This document shows, in pieces, positions 15,743 through 24,848 of a stretch of 64,000 nucleotides of DNA. Source of the stretch: G963701675 sp963701675. GTDB lineage: Bacteria > Planctomycetota > Planctomycetia > Gemmatales > Gemmataceae. The position numbers and the translations under genes were made by a program. Location of the stretch: contig OY969623.1 in NCBI GenBank assembly GCA_963701675.1, forward strand, positions 4,154,001 to 4,218,000, read 5' to 3'. Numbering within the stretch: position 1 is the first letter of the stretch; each line of letters opens with the position of its first letter. Below the pieces are notes generated by a model, which was not told the DNA's origin, did not search any database, and saw only the letters and a program-made list of their open reading frames with translations.

Positions 15743-17826
15743 CGCAGAGTAAGGGTACGGATGGGACGCTCGAGCCGTCGAGATAGTTCGGGCATCAAGC
15801 CATACGCCAGTGCCAAGTATTGCGCAGGGTGCAAGGTCCGCTTCCGCGTGCCTTCTTCCATCTGCATTCGGCACGCACTGCACTCGGTCGACCCGAATCG
15901 AACATTCGGTTGGCTCAGTTCCCGCAGCATCGGCTCACCCGCCGCTAAAGACATCTCGTAGTTCTCGGCCTTCAGTCCGTAGGTGCCGGCCATGCCAGAG
16001 CAACTCACGTCGATTGTACGCACGTCCATTTCTGGTATCAACGAAAGGAGTCGCGGCCCAGCGGGCGGTTGGCCCAATGCCTTGAGATGACATGGAACAT
16101 GATGTCCGACCGAAATTGGAAGCGGAGCAAACCCGGTACGTAGTCTGTCTTGCCGATGCAAGTTGCCGAGAAACGTCGTTAACTCAACGACGCGATCGGC
16201 CACGACAAACGCGTCTGGATCATCCAGCAGATTCAAATAGTCTTGCTGGATCATGACGGCGGCCGTCGGCTCCGAACAGATGATCGGATAACCTTCGCGC
16301 GCGATGTCGGCCAACGCACGCACATTCAGTTGGGCCATTTCTCGTGCTGTTTCGGCGTCGCCTTGTGCCAAGGGCGCCATGCCGCACCCGACCTGACCCG
16401 GCGGCACATAAACATCAATTTCGTTATGGAGCAGCACCGCGATCGTGGCTTCTGCGATCAGAGGATCGTTGTAGTTAGCGAAAATGTCGACGAAGTACGC
16501 TACGCGCTGACGTGAAGACTGCGGCTTCTTGGTTAGGCCTCGGCGTGCCGCACGGCGGAGGAAGCTTCGGGCGGCAAACGTCGGTAACCGCCGTTTGCGA
16601 GAGACGCCGAACAGTTTTTCCATCATCCATCGAAAAGAGCGCGCTCCAAGCGCAGCGTTAACCAGGAATGCGAATGCACTGCCGAACTTCGCGAAACTTT
16701 CCGCGCGAGCTAGGACCCAATCGGACCGGTCCAAGCCGTGTTCGGCAATGTTGGCCGCCTTGGCCTCGAGCATCATCTTGGGAATGTTGACTCTCGCCGG
16801 GCATTCGGACGCGCACATCTTGCAGTTCACGCAGAGGTCCGCGACCTGGCGAACGTCTTCGGAACTCATCTGAAGCGTGTTATCGTCTGCTTCGATGAGA
16901 GCGCGAATGAGGTTGGCTTTCGCTCTTGGCGTTGCGTCCTCGCCCAAGGTGGCCCGGAAAATGGGGCACATTCGTTTGGCCGGCGATTCGGTGCGGCAGG
17001 CGCCGCACCCATTGCAAATCGCCGCCTCGCGTCGTAGCTCCCCGGGCTGCCAGCGCAACGATAGAGTTTCTACCATCGTGCCGTGCATGACCGGCGCCTC
17101 GCCGTTGCGGGCTTCACCATTTCCCGATTCCGTGAGGTTCGGAGTCTGAAGTCGCCCTCGAAGTCGCCATGTGAGTTGTTCTGGTTCAGAACTGATGATC
17201 TTTCCCGGGTTGAAGATTCCGCGCGGATCAAAAATAGTCTTAATGTCCCGCAGCACTGGATAGAGCGGGCCGTACTGTCGGCTGACCCATGGAGTTCGCG
17301 CGAGACCCGTCCCGTGTTGCGAACTCACAGTGCCACCGAGATCGAGAGCCAGACCATGGACTTCTTCGGCGATGGCCCACAAGCGCGTGACGTCCTCGGG
17401 CTTCTCGAGATCCAAGAACGGCCGAGTGTGCACCTGACCGGCGCCGGCGTGAACGATGAATGCCGCGGTTGTCTGATGGCGCTGGAGTATGTCCTGAACA
17501 CGGCGAAGGAATCCCGGGAGCTCGTCCACCGGAACTCCGACATCTTCGACTAACGGTACGGGATTCACTTGGCCCTTGAGCCGGAAAAGGCTCTCCACTG
17601 CCGCCTGGCGCAACGCCCATATGCTCTCCATCTCCAAATCGGAGTGTGCAACGTAGGCGTGAATTGCCAGTCGTTGGGTTCGGTGCAGCCAATCGGCAAG
17701 CGCGACCGCAGCTTCGGGCACTTCACCGGGAACGTCGGCTTCATACTCAACCAACAAGACGGCATGAGCTCCATGCGGTATATACCCGCTTGCCGATGCG
17801 TCGGTACCCCGCGCGAGCGTCAGCAA
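15739..17826 (-). CDS. FAD-linked oxidase C-terminus fused to Fe-S (GlpC/HdrD-like) domain, second part of a split gene
   Basis: This frame continues directly from the gene at 17827-18726; only the TGA at 17827-17829 separates them. It begins TTG CTG ACG, with no ribosome binding site of its own. It holds the C-terminal half of a GlcD-type FAD oxidase (PLVEDVGVPVDELPGFLRRV, SQHGTGLARTPW), then two 4Fe-4S motifs (CNGCGACRTESPAKRMCP and CVNCKMCASECP), then two CCG-type cysteine-rich domains (HVPCHLKAL, VSCSGMAGTYG, ECSACRMQMEEG). Homologues are single proteins of nearly 1000 residues that oxidise a hydroxyacid such as glycolate or lactate and pass electrons through the clusters. The substrate here is not known. 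The stop overlaps moaD. Confidence 0.85.
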   Translation of the reverse strand: MLTLARGTDASASGYIPHGAHAVLLVEYEADVPGEVPEAAVALADWLHRTQRLAIHAYVAHSDLEMESIWALRQAAVESLFRLKGQVNPVPLVEDVGVPVDELPGFLRRVQDILQRHQTTAAFIVHAGAGQVHTRPFLDLEKPEDVTRLWAIAEEVHGLALDLGGTVSSQHGTGLARTPWVSRQYGPLYPVLRDIKTIFDPRGIFNPGKIISSEPEQLTWRLRGRLQTPNLTESGNGEARNGEAPVMHGTMVETLSLRWQPGELRREAAICNGCGACRTESPAKRMCPIFRATLGEDATPRAKANLIRALIEADDNTLQMSSEDVRQVADLCVNCKMCASECPARVNIPKMMLEAKAANIAEHGLDRSDWVLARAESFAKFGSAFAFLVNAALGARSFRWMMEKLFGVSRKRRLPTFAARSFLRRAARRGLTKKPQSSRQRVAYFVDIFANYNDPLIAEATIAVLLHNEIDVYVPPGQVGCGMAPLAQGDAETAREMAQLNVRALADIAREGYPIICSEPTAAVMIQQDYLNLLDDPDAFVVADRVVELTTFLGNLHRQDRLRTGFAPLPISVGHHVPCHLKALGQPPAGPRLLSLIPEMDVRTIDVSCSGMAGTYGLKAENYEMSLAAGEPMLRELSQPNVRFGSTECSACRMQMEEGTRKRTLHPAQYLALAYGLMPELSRRLERPIRTLTLR

Positions 17827-18726
17827 TCAATGATCCAGGAGTTCGCACGCAGAAGGACGGGTGGTAACGGCTTGTAGAGCGGCGCGCAATGCGGCATTCA
17901 AGTCCTCGAAACTGAGAATGACTAAACTGCGCTCGACAGGGAGAGGCACCGTTCGAAGCACGGCCTCCGTTACAAGAGCCAGCGTTCCCTCCGAGCCAAC
18001 GAGGATGCGAGCCAGATCGAGACGCCCATTTTTCAGGACGTCGTGCAGTGTGTAGCCGCAGCGATTGTATAGCGACCGCGGCCTAGAGCTTTCAATCAGA
18101 TTCGCATTATCGCTTAACACGGCGGCGACCGAGACAATGATGTCGTCCAGGTGTCCGGTGGTGGAGCGGCCGTTCGCATTCACCGGATGCCGACTGGCGT
18201 CGACCGCATCACCCGTATCGAGAACTACGCGAAGACTCTCGACATGTTCGCGAGTGTAACCGTGGTGCAGCAGCCGTAACCCCGAAGCATCCGTGGCGAC
18301 CATTCCGCCGATCGTGCACTGTCCACCGCTCGCCGGGTCGGGGGCAAAACGGCGCCCAACCTTATGCAGTTCTTCATTGAGGTGTCGGTACACCACGCCC
18401 GGCTGAACTCGCACCGAGTCGGAATGGATCTCAAGTACGGACCGAAAATGCTTGCTCATGTCGACGATCAGGCCGGAACCGAGCGATTCGCCTGCGAAAC
18501 CCGTTCCCGCGCCGCGCGGAATGAGCGGCATGCGGTGTTCCGATGCGTACCGAACCAAAGCCTGAACGTCGTCCTCGTCGCGCGGAGCGACCACTCCCAG
18601 GGGTCGCACCTGAAAAATGCTGGCGTCCGTGCTGTACAAGATTCGTGTGATGTCATCAAAGAGAAGTTCGCCTTTGATTATTCCCTTTAGATCATCACGA
18701 ATCCTATCTCGATCTTTTTCGTCCAT
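17827..18726 (-). CDS. FAD-binding oxidase N-terminal part, ended by an in-frame TGA
   Basis: A 299-residue N-terminal half of a GlcD-type flavoprotein. The PP-loop-like FAD-binding region is clear: RHAMPLIPRGAGTGFAGES-like (SEHRMPLIPRGAGTGFAGE), then VRVQPGVVYRHLNEELHKVG, then GGQCTIGGMVATDASGLR and VGSEGTLALVTEAVLR. The reading frame ends at ACELLDH-TGA and continues in the same frame as LLTLARG. Homologues usually have an arginine at this point, so CGA to TGA is the simplest explanation. Alternatives are a real split into two subunits or UGA read-through, since this genome appears to use selenocysteine. Confidence 0.85.
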   Translation of the reverse strand: MDEKDRDRIRDDLKGIIKGELLFDDITRILYSTDASIFQVRPLGVVAPRDEDDVQALVRYASEHRMPLIPRGAGTGFAGESLGSGLIVDMSKHFRSVLEIHSDSVRVQPGVVYRHLNEELHKVGRRFAPDPASGGQCTIGGMVATDASGLRLLHHGYTREHVESLRVVLDTGDAVDASRHPVNANGRSTTGHLDDIIVSVAAVLSDNANLIESSRPRSLYNRCGYTLHDVLKNGRLDLARILVGSEGTLALVTEAVLRTVPLPVERSLVILSFEDLNAALRAALQAVTTRPSACELLDH

Positions 18727-18768
18727 GGCGAAACAGGGTCGGAACGGAGTGACCGCCCGACTTACCGC

Positions 18769-19218
18769 CTACGATGAAGTTCGCCGAATGCGCTCTTGAC
18801 GGTAGCGCTCGGCGACAACGAGCTCAAAAGGTTGGTGGTGCGATCCACTCGGCAGCCCACCGATATGCGCCCCGCAACGATAACAAACAATTGCATCACC
18901 GACTGTTAAATAGAGCAACCCGTCGACGATCGCGGAGCCGATCAGAACCGACCACGCCAAGGTCGGCAAATAGAAAGCGTTCAAGATGACGAAACCGAGC
19001 GATGCCCCCACAAGGATGGAGAGGCCGAGCCAGTGCGGAAAGTTCTTCTTCTTGTATAGCTCCGCATTGCCGCAGATCGGGCAGGTCTCGACTCGACTAT
19101 CTGAAGCCAGGTGTATTGGCTGCAGTTGATCGCATCCCGCACACTGCCACGGCACCATGCTCGTCCCGGTCACACGGCTTGGGCGCTCACAAACCGGACA
19201 TGCAAATCGGATGTTCAC
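18769..19218 (-). CDS. Zinc-ribbon membrane protein
   Basis: A 149-residue protein with three pairs of cysteines: CPVCERP and CAGCDQL near the N-terminus, CPICGNAELY, and CYRCGAHIGG near the C-terminus. Two hydrophobic segments (LGLSILVGASLGFVILNAFY and LAWSVLIGSAIVDGLLYL) lie between the second and third. It is probably an integral membrane protein with cytoplasmic zinc ribbons. No function is recognised. Confidence 0.7.
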   Translation of the reverse strand: MNIRFACPVCERPSRVTGTSMVPWQCAGCDQLQPIHLASDSRVETCPICGNAELYKKKNFPHWLGLSILVGASLGFVILNAFYLPTLAWSVLIGSAIVDGLLYLTVGDAIVCYRCGAHIGGLPSGSHHQPFELVVAERYRQERIRRTSS

Positions 19219-19231
19219 GCTTCTATTTGTC

Positions 19232-19954
19232 TCAAAGTTTGTAACCGGTTGAGCCGGCCAGGAGTTGACTGGTAAGTTCGCCGAGAAAACAGAAGATCAC
19301 GACGACGTAGAGTATGCCCGTCGCGGACTGTGTCGAGCGAATCTTGGCGGCCTGCCAAGCCATCCACGCAAGAACCATTGGACTGGCCAGACCCACCAGC
19401 CACCGGAACGGCAGCCATAGCATGGTCTCACCCGTCAGATTAACCGCCGAATGCTCCGCCGTCCAGGACAAGAAGCCGAAGGCCTCCACCGCCATCCGCA
19501 CAATAACAGCAACGAACAAAGCGGCAAGCAAGCGCAGGAGCGGCGTCAACGACATCGCCGGCGCGATGAGGTAAGAGTGACCGATCAGCATCGCGGTCAT
19601 GGCCGTGCCCAAAACGGCGGCGGATGTAAAGTCGTCAACGAGCCAGCCGGTCTTCGCTTGTAGCGCCAGTGCTGCACCGAGCGCAACTGCGGTTAACGCG
19701 ATCAACATCCGACCGGTGGGTACACGCTGCACGGACCAGGCTAACGAACCAAGGAAACACAAGGCCATTCCGGCGCCGGCGGCCCACTTCCAATTGCCCG
19801 GCTCGTCCCACATCAGCGCGACGGCCGCTGCGGTTAGCCCGAGCGCCGTCAAGGAATGGGCGCGATAGAAGCGTGGATTCACCAGGTTTGGCGAAAAGAG
19901 CAAGAGGGAGGCAATCATCCCGAAGGCCAGGCGCGAACAGAACACAGCCAGCAT
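19232..19954 (-). CDS. Multi-pass membrane protein of unknown function
   Basis: A 240-residue hydrophobic protein with about seven membrane segments. The conserved-looking part is MLIGHSYLIAPAMSLTPLLR, which resembles a motif in uncharacterised planctomycete membrane proteins. It lies five bases after folE on the same strand and 13 bases before the zinc-ribbon gene, so the three are probably one operon. Confidence 0.7.
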   Translation of the reverse strand: MLAVFCSRLAFGMIASLLLFSPNLVNPRFYRAHSLTALGLTAAAVALMWDEPGNWKWAAGAGMALCFLGSLAWSVQRVPTGRMLIALTAVALGAALALQAKTGWLVDDFTSAAVLGTAMTAMLIGHSYLIAPAMSLTPLLRLLAALFVAVIVRMAVEAFGFLSWTAEHSAVNLTGETMLWLPFRWLVGLASPMVLAWMAWQAAKIRSTQSATGILYVVVIFCFLGELTSQLLAGSTGYKL

Positions 19955-19958
19955 CGTG

Positions 19959-20528
19959 TCACCGTGCGCCGTAGATCAAGGACATTAGCTCGCCGCGCGT
20001 CGAAGGATTCGTGCTGAACGCGCCGCGCATGGCGCTGGTGGTGCAAATGCTCCCGGCCTTGCGAACTCCACGAATCGTCATGCACGAATGCGTGGCTTCG
20101 AGAATGACGGCGACGCCGCGGGCGCCGAGTTGTTCAATGAGCAGATCGGCGGTTTCTTCCGTCATTCGTTCCTGGACTTGCGGCCGTCGGGACATGACCT
20201 CGACTACTCGGGCCAATTTGCTCAGGCCAACGATCTTGCCCTGCGGTAAGTAGGCCACGTGCGCCTTACCGAAAAAGGGCAACAAATGATGCTCACACAT
20301 ACTTGAGAATGCGATGTCCTTGACGAGCACCATTTCGTCGTACTTCTGGGTGAAGACCTTGGCGAGCAATTCGCGCGGATCGGCATGCAAGCCGGAAAAC
20401 ATCTCCACGTACATTCGCGCGACACGACCCGGCGTATCGCGCAGCCCCTCACGCTCCGGGTCATCGCCGATGGCGCTAAGGATTTCGCGAACGGCCGCCT
20501 CTATTCGTGGCTGGTCGACGCCATGCAT
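19959..20528 (-). CDS. folE: GTP cyclohydrolase I FolE
   Basis: A 189-residue enzyme from ATG 20528, a usual length for type I GTP cyclohydrolases. It shows GDDPEREGLRDTPGRVARMY, the zinc and substrate site CEHHLLPFFGKAHVAYLP, and HSCMTIRGV, where the second zinc-binding cysteine lies. It makes dihydroneopterin triphosphate from GTP, the first step of tetrahydrofolate synthesis. A TTG at 20711 could extend it by 61 low-quality residues, but no ribosome binding site supports that. Confidence 0.93.
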   Translation of the reverse strand: MHGVDQPRIEAAVREILSAIGDDPEREGLRDTPGRVARMYVEMFSGLHADPRELLAKVFTQKYDEMVLVKDIAFSSMCEHHLLPFFGKAHVAYLPQGKIVGLSKLARVVEVMSRRPQVQERMTEETADLLIEQLGARGVAVILEATHSCMTIRGVRKAGSICTTSAMRGAFSTNPSTRGELMSLIYGAR

Positions 20529-20732
20529 TGTCGAATTCAGACGGCCGTCCACGTCGGACGTACGGTTTCGGCTGCCCTTCGATTTCGAAGCAGGCTTATG
20601 CAATGGCGGGGCCTTTTTGCTGACGTTTGATTGTGGGCGAGTAGACGCGATACCTTCGTGATTTATAAGCAGCCGCGCCGCGGCAGTCAAGCAACTGGCG
20701 TCGGTGTCCAATCGCGTCTACAATCGCCGAAT

Positions 20733-21920
20733 ATGAAAGTGGTCATCGTTAGCGCCAACGGTCTGCATCCTGGTTTCATTGGATGTTACGGCAACGAGTG
20801 GATTCATACGCCGACGCTCGACCGTTTGGCGGCCGAAGGTGTTGTGTTCGATCGGCACTTCTCCGATCAGCCCAACAAGGACGGCGCTTGCCGGGCATGG
20901 CGAACGGGATGCTTTGACTTCCCTTCATCTCAACCGCAGCTTTCGCGCACCAACCTGCTCGAGCAGCTTGGGAACCACGGCGTTCGCACCGCCCTGGTGA
21001 CCGACGGCCGAGTGGCGCCCAATGAGCTATTCACGCCCTGGAACCGGCAATCTCATGCCACTGGAAAGACACGGAGCAAAGAAATACTTGCCGAAACGAT
21101 GACTCTTGCGCAACGCGAACTCGAGAGGGCGTCAACGGTCGACAAGTCGCTCGTGTGGATCGACCTTGCCGCGCTAATGCCGCCCTGGGAAACTCCGAAC
21201 GAGTATCAGTCGATCTATTTTGAAGCGGACGCTGCGACGGCGGATGATGAAGTTGAAGATGCCGAAGCGGGAGAACCGTGGGCTGGCGACCTTCCAGCGC
21301 GAGTCGAGTCGGACGATGACGCCACTTTCTTACGACTTCAGCGGACGTTTGCGGCTTCGGTGACGTATTTCGATGCTGCTCTCAACTCCTTCATCGAGAA
21401 TCTTGACCCCGGGACGGCACTTATCGTTACTTCCGGCCACGGATTTGCACTCGGCGAGCATGAACGAGTCGGCGATACGCAGGATCAATTGCACGTGGAG
21501 CTCGTGCATCTGCCGTTGATCGTCAGACTCCCCGGTCTTCGCGAAGCTGGACTACGCGTCGCCGGGTTTACACAGGCAGTCGATCTAATGCCGACCGTTT
21601 TTCAGCTATTCGAAATCCCGGTCCCGCCAGTGCATGGTCAAAGTATGTTGCCGGTAGACCGACCGAATCCAGTCTTCCGCGACTCGGCATGCTCCGGGTG
21701 GAGCACCTTTTTCGGCCGACACTGGGCGCTACGCATCCACGACCGCGCGCTGCTCATCCATGAGTCAGCGGCCAACGGCGCCGATCCGCAAAGCCCACTC
21801 CTCTTCGTGAAGCCTGATGATCGCTGGGAAGTCAACAATGTCGCACAACACTTTCCGGAGCAGATAGTGGACATGGAGGCGTTGCTGCGTCGATTCGTTG
21901 AGACCGTCGATTCCCGGTGA
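20733..21920 (+). CDS. Sulfatase-fold protein with degenerate metal site
   Basis: A 395-residue protein of the alkaline phosphatase/sulfatase superfamily, starting MKVVIVSANGLHPGFIGCYGN and continuing HTPTLDRLAAEGVVFDRHF. Active members have an Asp-Asp pair in the first strand; here it is SANG. The FGly region reads ACRAWRTG, a shortened form of CxPxRxxxLTG. The later metal motif, normally SDHG, is TSGHGFALGEHE, with the aspartate missing. An acidic insert sits near residues 168-196. The first and later metal ligands are therefore lost, and the protein is probably not an active sulfatase. It is divergent to folE. Confidence 0.75.
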   Translation: MKVVIVSANGLHPGFIGCYGNEWIHTPTLDRLAAEGVVFDRHFSDQPNKDGACRAWRTGCFDFPSSQPQLSRTNLLEQLGNHGVRTALVTDGRVAPNELFTPWNRQSHATGKTRSKEILAETMTLAQRELERASTVDKSLVWIDLAALMPPWETPNEYQSIYFEADAATADDEVEDAEAGEPWAGDLPARVESDDDATFLRLQRTFAASVTYFDAALNSFIENLDPGTALIVTSGHGFALGEHERVGDTQDQLHVELVHLPLIVRLPGLREAGLRVAGFTQAVDLMPTVFQLFEIPVPPVHGQSMLPVDRPNPVFRDSACSGWSTFFGRHWALRIHDRALLIHESAANGADPQSPLLFVKPDDRWEVNNVAQHFPEQIVDMEALLRRFVETVDSR

Positions 21921-22064
21921 CAAAAGTCCCCGGGTCAACGATTCCCAAGAACCATACTGACAATCGCTTGCAGAAAATGTTAAGATGTTGGAGAAGGGCT
22001 GTTCGGTCGTCTTTGTATCTGGAACGATACGAAATCAGGCCGTTGGCCGAATGAGGACACCTCC

Positions 22065-23667
22065 ATGTGGGTACGCACGTTTGCACTCCTCGGCGTACTG
22101 ATTATGAGCCGCGCGGCGACGGTGGCGCAGGAGCCGGCGAAACCGGCGTCGGATAATAGGTCGCCGGCCGAACTGGCGGTTGAGCAACAGATTCTTGCGC
22201 AAGTATCAAGAATTCGAAAAGGCTCTCATGCAACTAGCTCACCGGCTCGAACGGAGCAACAAGCCGGAAGATCGTGAAAAGGCGGCCAGTATCAAAAAGG
22301 CTATTGCCTATTCCGCCGACCAGGACGTTAAAGGAAAGTTCGAGCAACTCATCAAGACGCTTCAAGGTTCCAAAGACCTGAGCATTCCCGAAATTCAAAC
22401 CGCGATGAAGAACACCGGCATGGTGGCCGACGATGTGCGCGCCATCATTGCTTTGCTCATGGCCGACGCGCGCGACGAAGACCTGAAAAAGGAAAAGAAA
22501 CGAATCGAAGATTTGCTCAAGGCCCTCGATGAGGTCATTCGCAAACAGAAAGTCGTGCGCGCGCAGACCGAGGCGGGTAAAGCAGAAAAGGGCGCGCTGG
22601 TCGGCGATCAGAAAAAGGTAACCGGCAAGACATCAGACATCGGCAAGGCGATGGACCAGGCCAAAGCCGAAAAAGACAAGGGCGATCCAAACAAGGGGAG
22701 TGAACCGAAAGACGGGAAAGGTGAGCCGAACAAAGGCGGGGATGCGAAGGACGGCAAAGGCACTCCCGGCCAAGGCCAGCGCAATAAGGGCGACAAACCG
22801 CCAATGCCCAACGAGGCCGGGGACCAGCCTAAGCAAGACGGCATGCCTGGTCGAAAGCAAATTCAGGACGCCAACGACTACCAGAAGAAGGCCGAGGAAG
22901 GCCTGCAAAAAGAGAAGCGGGACGAAGCCTCCAAGAATCAGGACAAGGCGCTCAAGGAACTGGAGGAGGCCCGCAAGAAACTCGAAGAAATCCTCCGCCA
23001 GCTCCGTGAGGAAGAGCTGGAACGCTTGCTGGCCGCGCTGGAAGCTCGATGCCAGAAGATGTTGCAAATGCAGATCGAAGTCCGCGACGGCACCGTGCGG
23101 CTGTCCAAGACCATCGAGGAGACGGAGGACAAGAAACCGAACCGCTCCCACGAACAGAAATCGCTTCAGCTTTCCGATCGCGAGCAACAGATCGTCGACG
23201 AGGCCGGTAAGGCCATCCAAATCCTCGAGGCGGAAGGTTCCGCCGTTGCGTTCTATGAACAATTTTTGCAGGTGCGCGAGGACATGCGACACGTGGTGCG
23301 CCGCCTCGGCAAAGCGGACGTCGGCAGTGTGACCCAGCTCATCGAGGAAGACATCATTGCCGTGTTGAAAGAAATGATCGATGCACTGAAGAAGGCCCAA
23401 AAGCAACTGCAGGAAAACCGCAACAATCCGAATCAGAACCAACAGAACCCGAATCAGAATCAGAAGTTGCTCGACATGATCGCCGAGCTTAAGATGATTC
23501 GGTCGATGCAGCTACGAGTCAACAGCCGGACCCGCGTGTACGGCGAAAAGTACACGGGAGAACAGGCGGCCGAGCCGGATATCATGAAGGAACTTACCGA
23601 CCTGGCGATGCGCCAGCAGAAGATTTACGACGTAACGGACAATATCTACAAGGGGAAAAACAAATGA
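22065..23667 (+). CDS. Secreted coiled-coil protein with Lys/Gly/Pro linker, frameshifted near 22195
   Basis: Translation starts at ATG 22065 with a signal peptide (MWVRTFALLGVLIMSRAAT) and reads ...AELAVEQQIL. The frame then stops at 22277, while a second frame opens from about 22190 as LRKYQEFEKALMQLAHRLER and runs to 23667. Removing one T at 22195-22196 joins them into about 533 residues. The body has coiled coil (about residues 70-200 and 270-400), a hydrophilic DKGDPNKGSEPKDGKGEP-like linker, and an Asn/Gln repeat (NPNQNQQNPNQNQ). The stop overlaps the next gene's ATG. It is a planctomycete-type secreted protein of unknown role. Confidence 0.75.
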
Positions 23668-24746
23668 ACACGCGTCGATGGGTGTCTGCGTTGGCCGTTG
23701 CCCTTCCCCTGTTCGGGGTAGCGCCGGTCGCTTTCGGAGCCGAGAACGACAAGAAGGAGCCTGCTTCCTTCGGCATCCTCAAGGCGCCGACCGTTGACGC
23801 GGCGCGGGGCCAGGCAATGGACTGGCTCAAGTCCACCGGCAAAGCGGATGAGATCAGCGCCGCTGTCGATTCCCTTTGGCAGCAAAACGACCGCGGCCTA
23901 TTGGACCTGGTTGTTAACACGATGATCTTGGCCGACGCCGACGCCGCCAAGCTACTGTCTGACGTGCGCAACCCCGCAGCCACGGCGCCGACTGAAATCC
24001 CGGCTCTCCTCAAGGACACAACGCGACCGGCGTTCTACCGTGCTAATCTGGCGCTGGCCTACGCCAAGGCGCTGTCAAACCGCCGCGTCTTCGAAGAATC
24101 ACTCGATGCGCTCAAGACCATCAAGCCGGAGCAAGTCGTTGACCCGGCGAGCTATTTCTTCCACCGCGCGGTCGCCGAGCACGCATTGACGTTGAAACGC
24201 GAGGCCAATCGGTCGATCACCGGGCTTCTCGAAGATGTCGCCGAAGCACCGGATCGGTACAAGTTCGTCGGTTTGCTCATGCTTTACGACATGCAAGCAT
24301 GGAAAGATAAGGACCTGGGCGCCGTTGCACGAAAGATGGACAACGTCGAACGCCGGCTCGAACTGGCGCGCGGCGGAAATCAGACCCAAAAAATCCAACG
24401 TGAAATCGTCGCCCGGCTCGACGAACTCATCAAGGAACTTGAGAATCAGGCCAAAGGAAGCAGCCAATGTAACGGCGGCGGCTGCCCCAACGGCGGACAA
24501 CCCGGCAGCGGCGGTTCCAATCAACCGAGCTCGCCGATGCAAGATAGCCAAGTTGCCACCAATTCCGGCCCGGGCAACGTCGACGCCAAGAAGCTGAAAG
24601 GCCTGGCCGAGTCCTGGGGCAAGATGCCCGAAAAGGAACGGGCCAAAGCCCTGCAGGAAATCATCAAGGATATGCCGCCACGACACCGAGAAATCACGGA
24701 AAACTACTTCAAGAAGTTGGCCAAGACTGATCCGAACATTCCGTGA
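23664..24746 (+). CDS. Secreted helical protein coupled to the coiled-coil gene
   Basis: A 360-residue protein with a signal peptide (MNTRRWVSALAVALPLFGVAPVAFG). A TPR-like helical region (residues about 55-270) is followed by a Gly/Ser/Pro/Cys linker (CNGGGCPNGGQPGSGGS) and a C-terminal helical segment (WGKMPEKERAKALQEIIKDM, PPRHREITENYFKKLA). The start overlaps the preceding stop by four bases, so the two products are probably made together and may form a complex. No enzyme motif is seen. Confidence 0.78.
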   Translation: MNTRRWVSALAVALPLFGVAPVAFGAENDKKEPASFGILKAPTVDAARGQAMDWLKSTGKADEISAAVDSLWQQNDRGLLDLVVNTMILADADAAKLLSDVRNPAATAPTEIPALLKDTTRPAFYRANLALAYAKALSNRRVFEESLDALKTIKPEQVVDPASYFFHRAVAEHALTLKREANRSITGLLEDVAEAPDRYKFVGLLMLYDMQAWKDKDLGAVARKMDNVERRLELARGGNQTQKIQREIVARLDELIKELENQAKGSSQCNGGGCPNGGQPGSGGSNQPSSPMQDSQVATNSGPGNVDAKKLKGLAESWGKMPEKERAKALQEIIKDMPPRHREITENYFKKLAKTDPNIP

Positions 24747-24848
24747 GCGTTTCGAGCACGGGCCGATTCATTCATGTTTCCATCCGCACGCGAAATCGAG
24801 CGCGGGAATGCGCATCCGCGCTCGGTTCCGCTCATAGTCGGAAAAAGA

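Noticed and set aside
20529..20711. N-terminal extension of folE to a TTG at 20711
   Set aside because: The extra 61 residues look non-coding and no binding site precedes the TTG; ATG 20528 gives the usual length.
22633..23442. 269-codon open frame on the minus strand
   Set aside because: Complement of the coiled-coil gene; its Leu/Phe-rich composition mirrors Lys/Glu codons of the real gene.
24099..24686. 195-codon minus-strand frame
   Set aside because: Antisense to a secreted helical protein coupled to its upstream gene.
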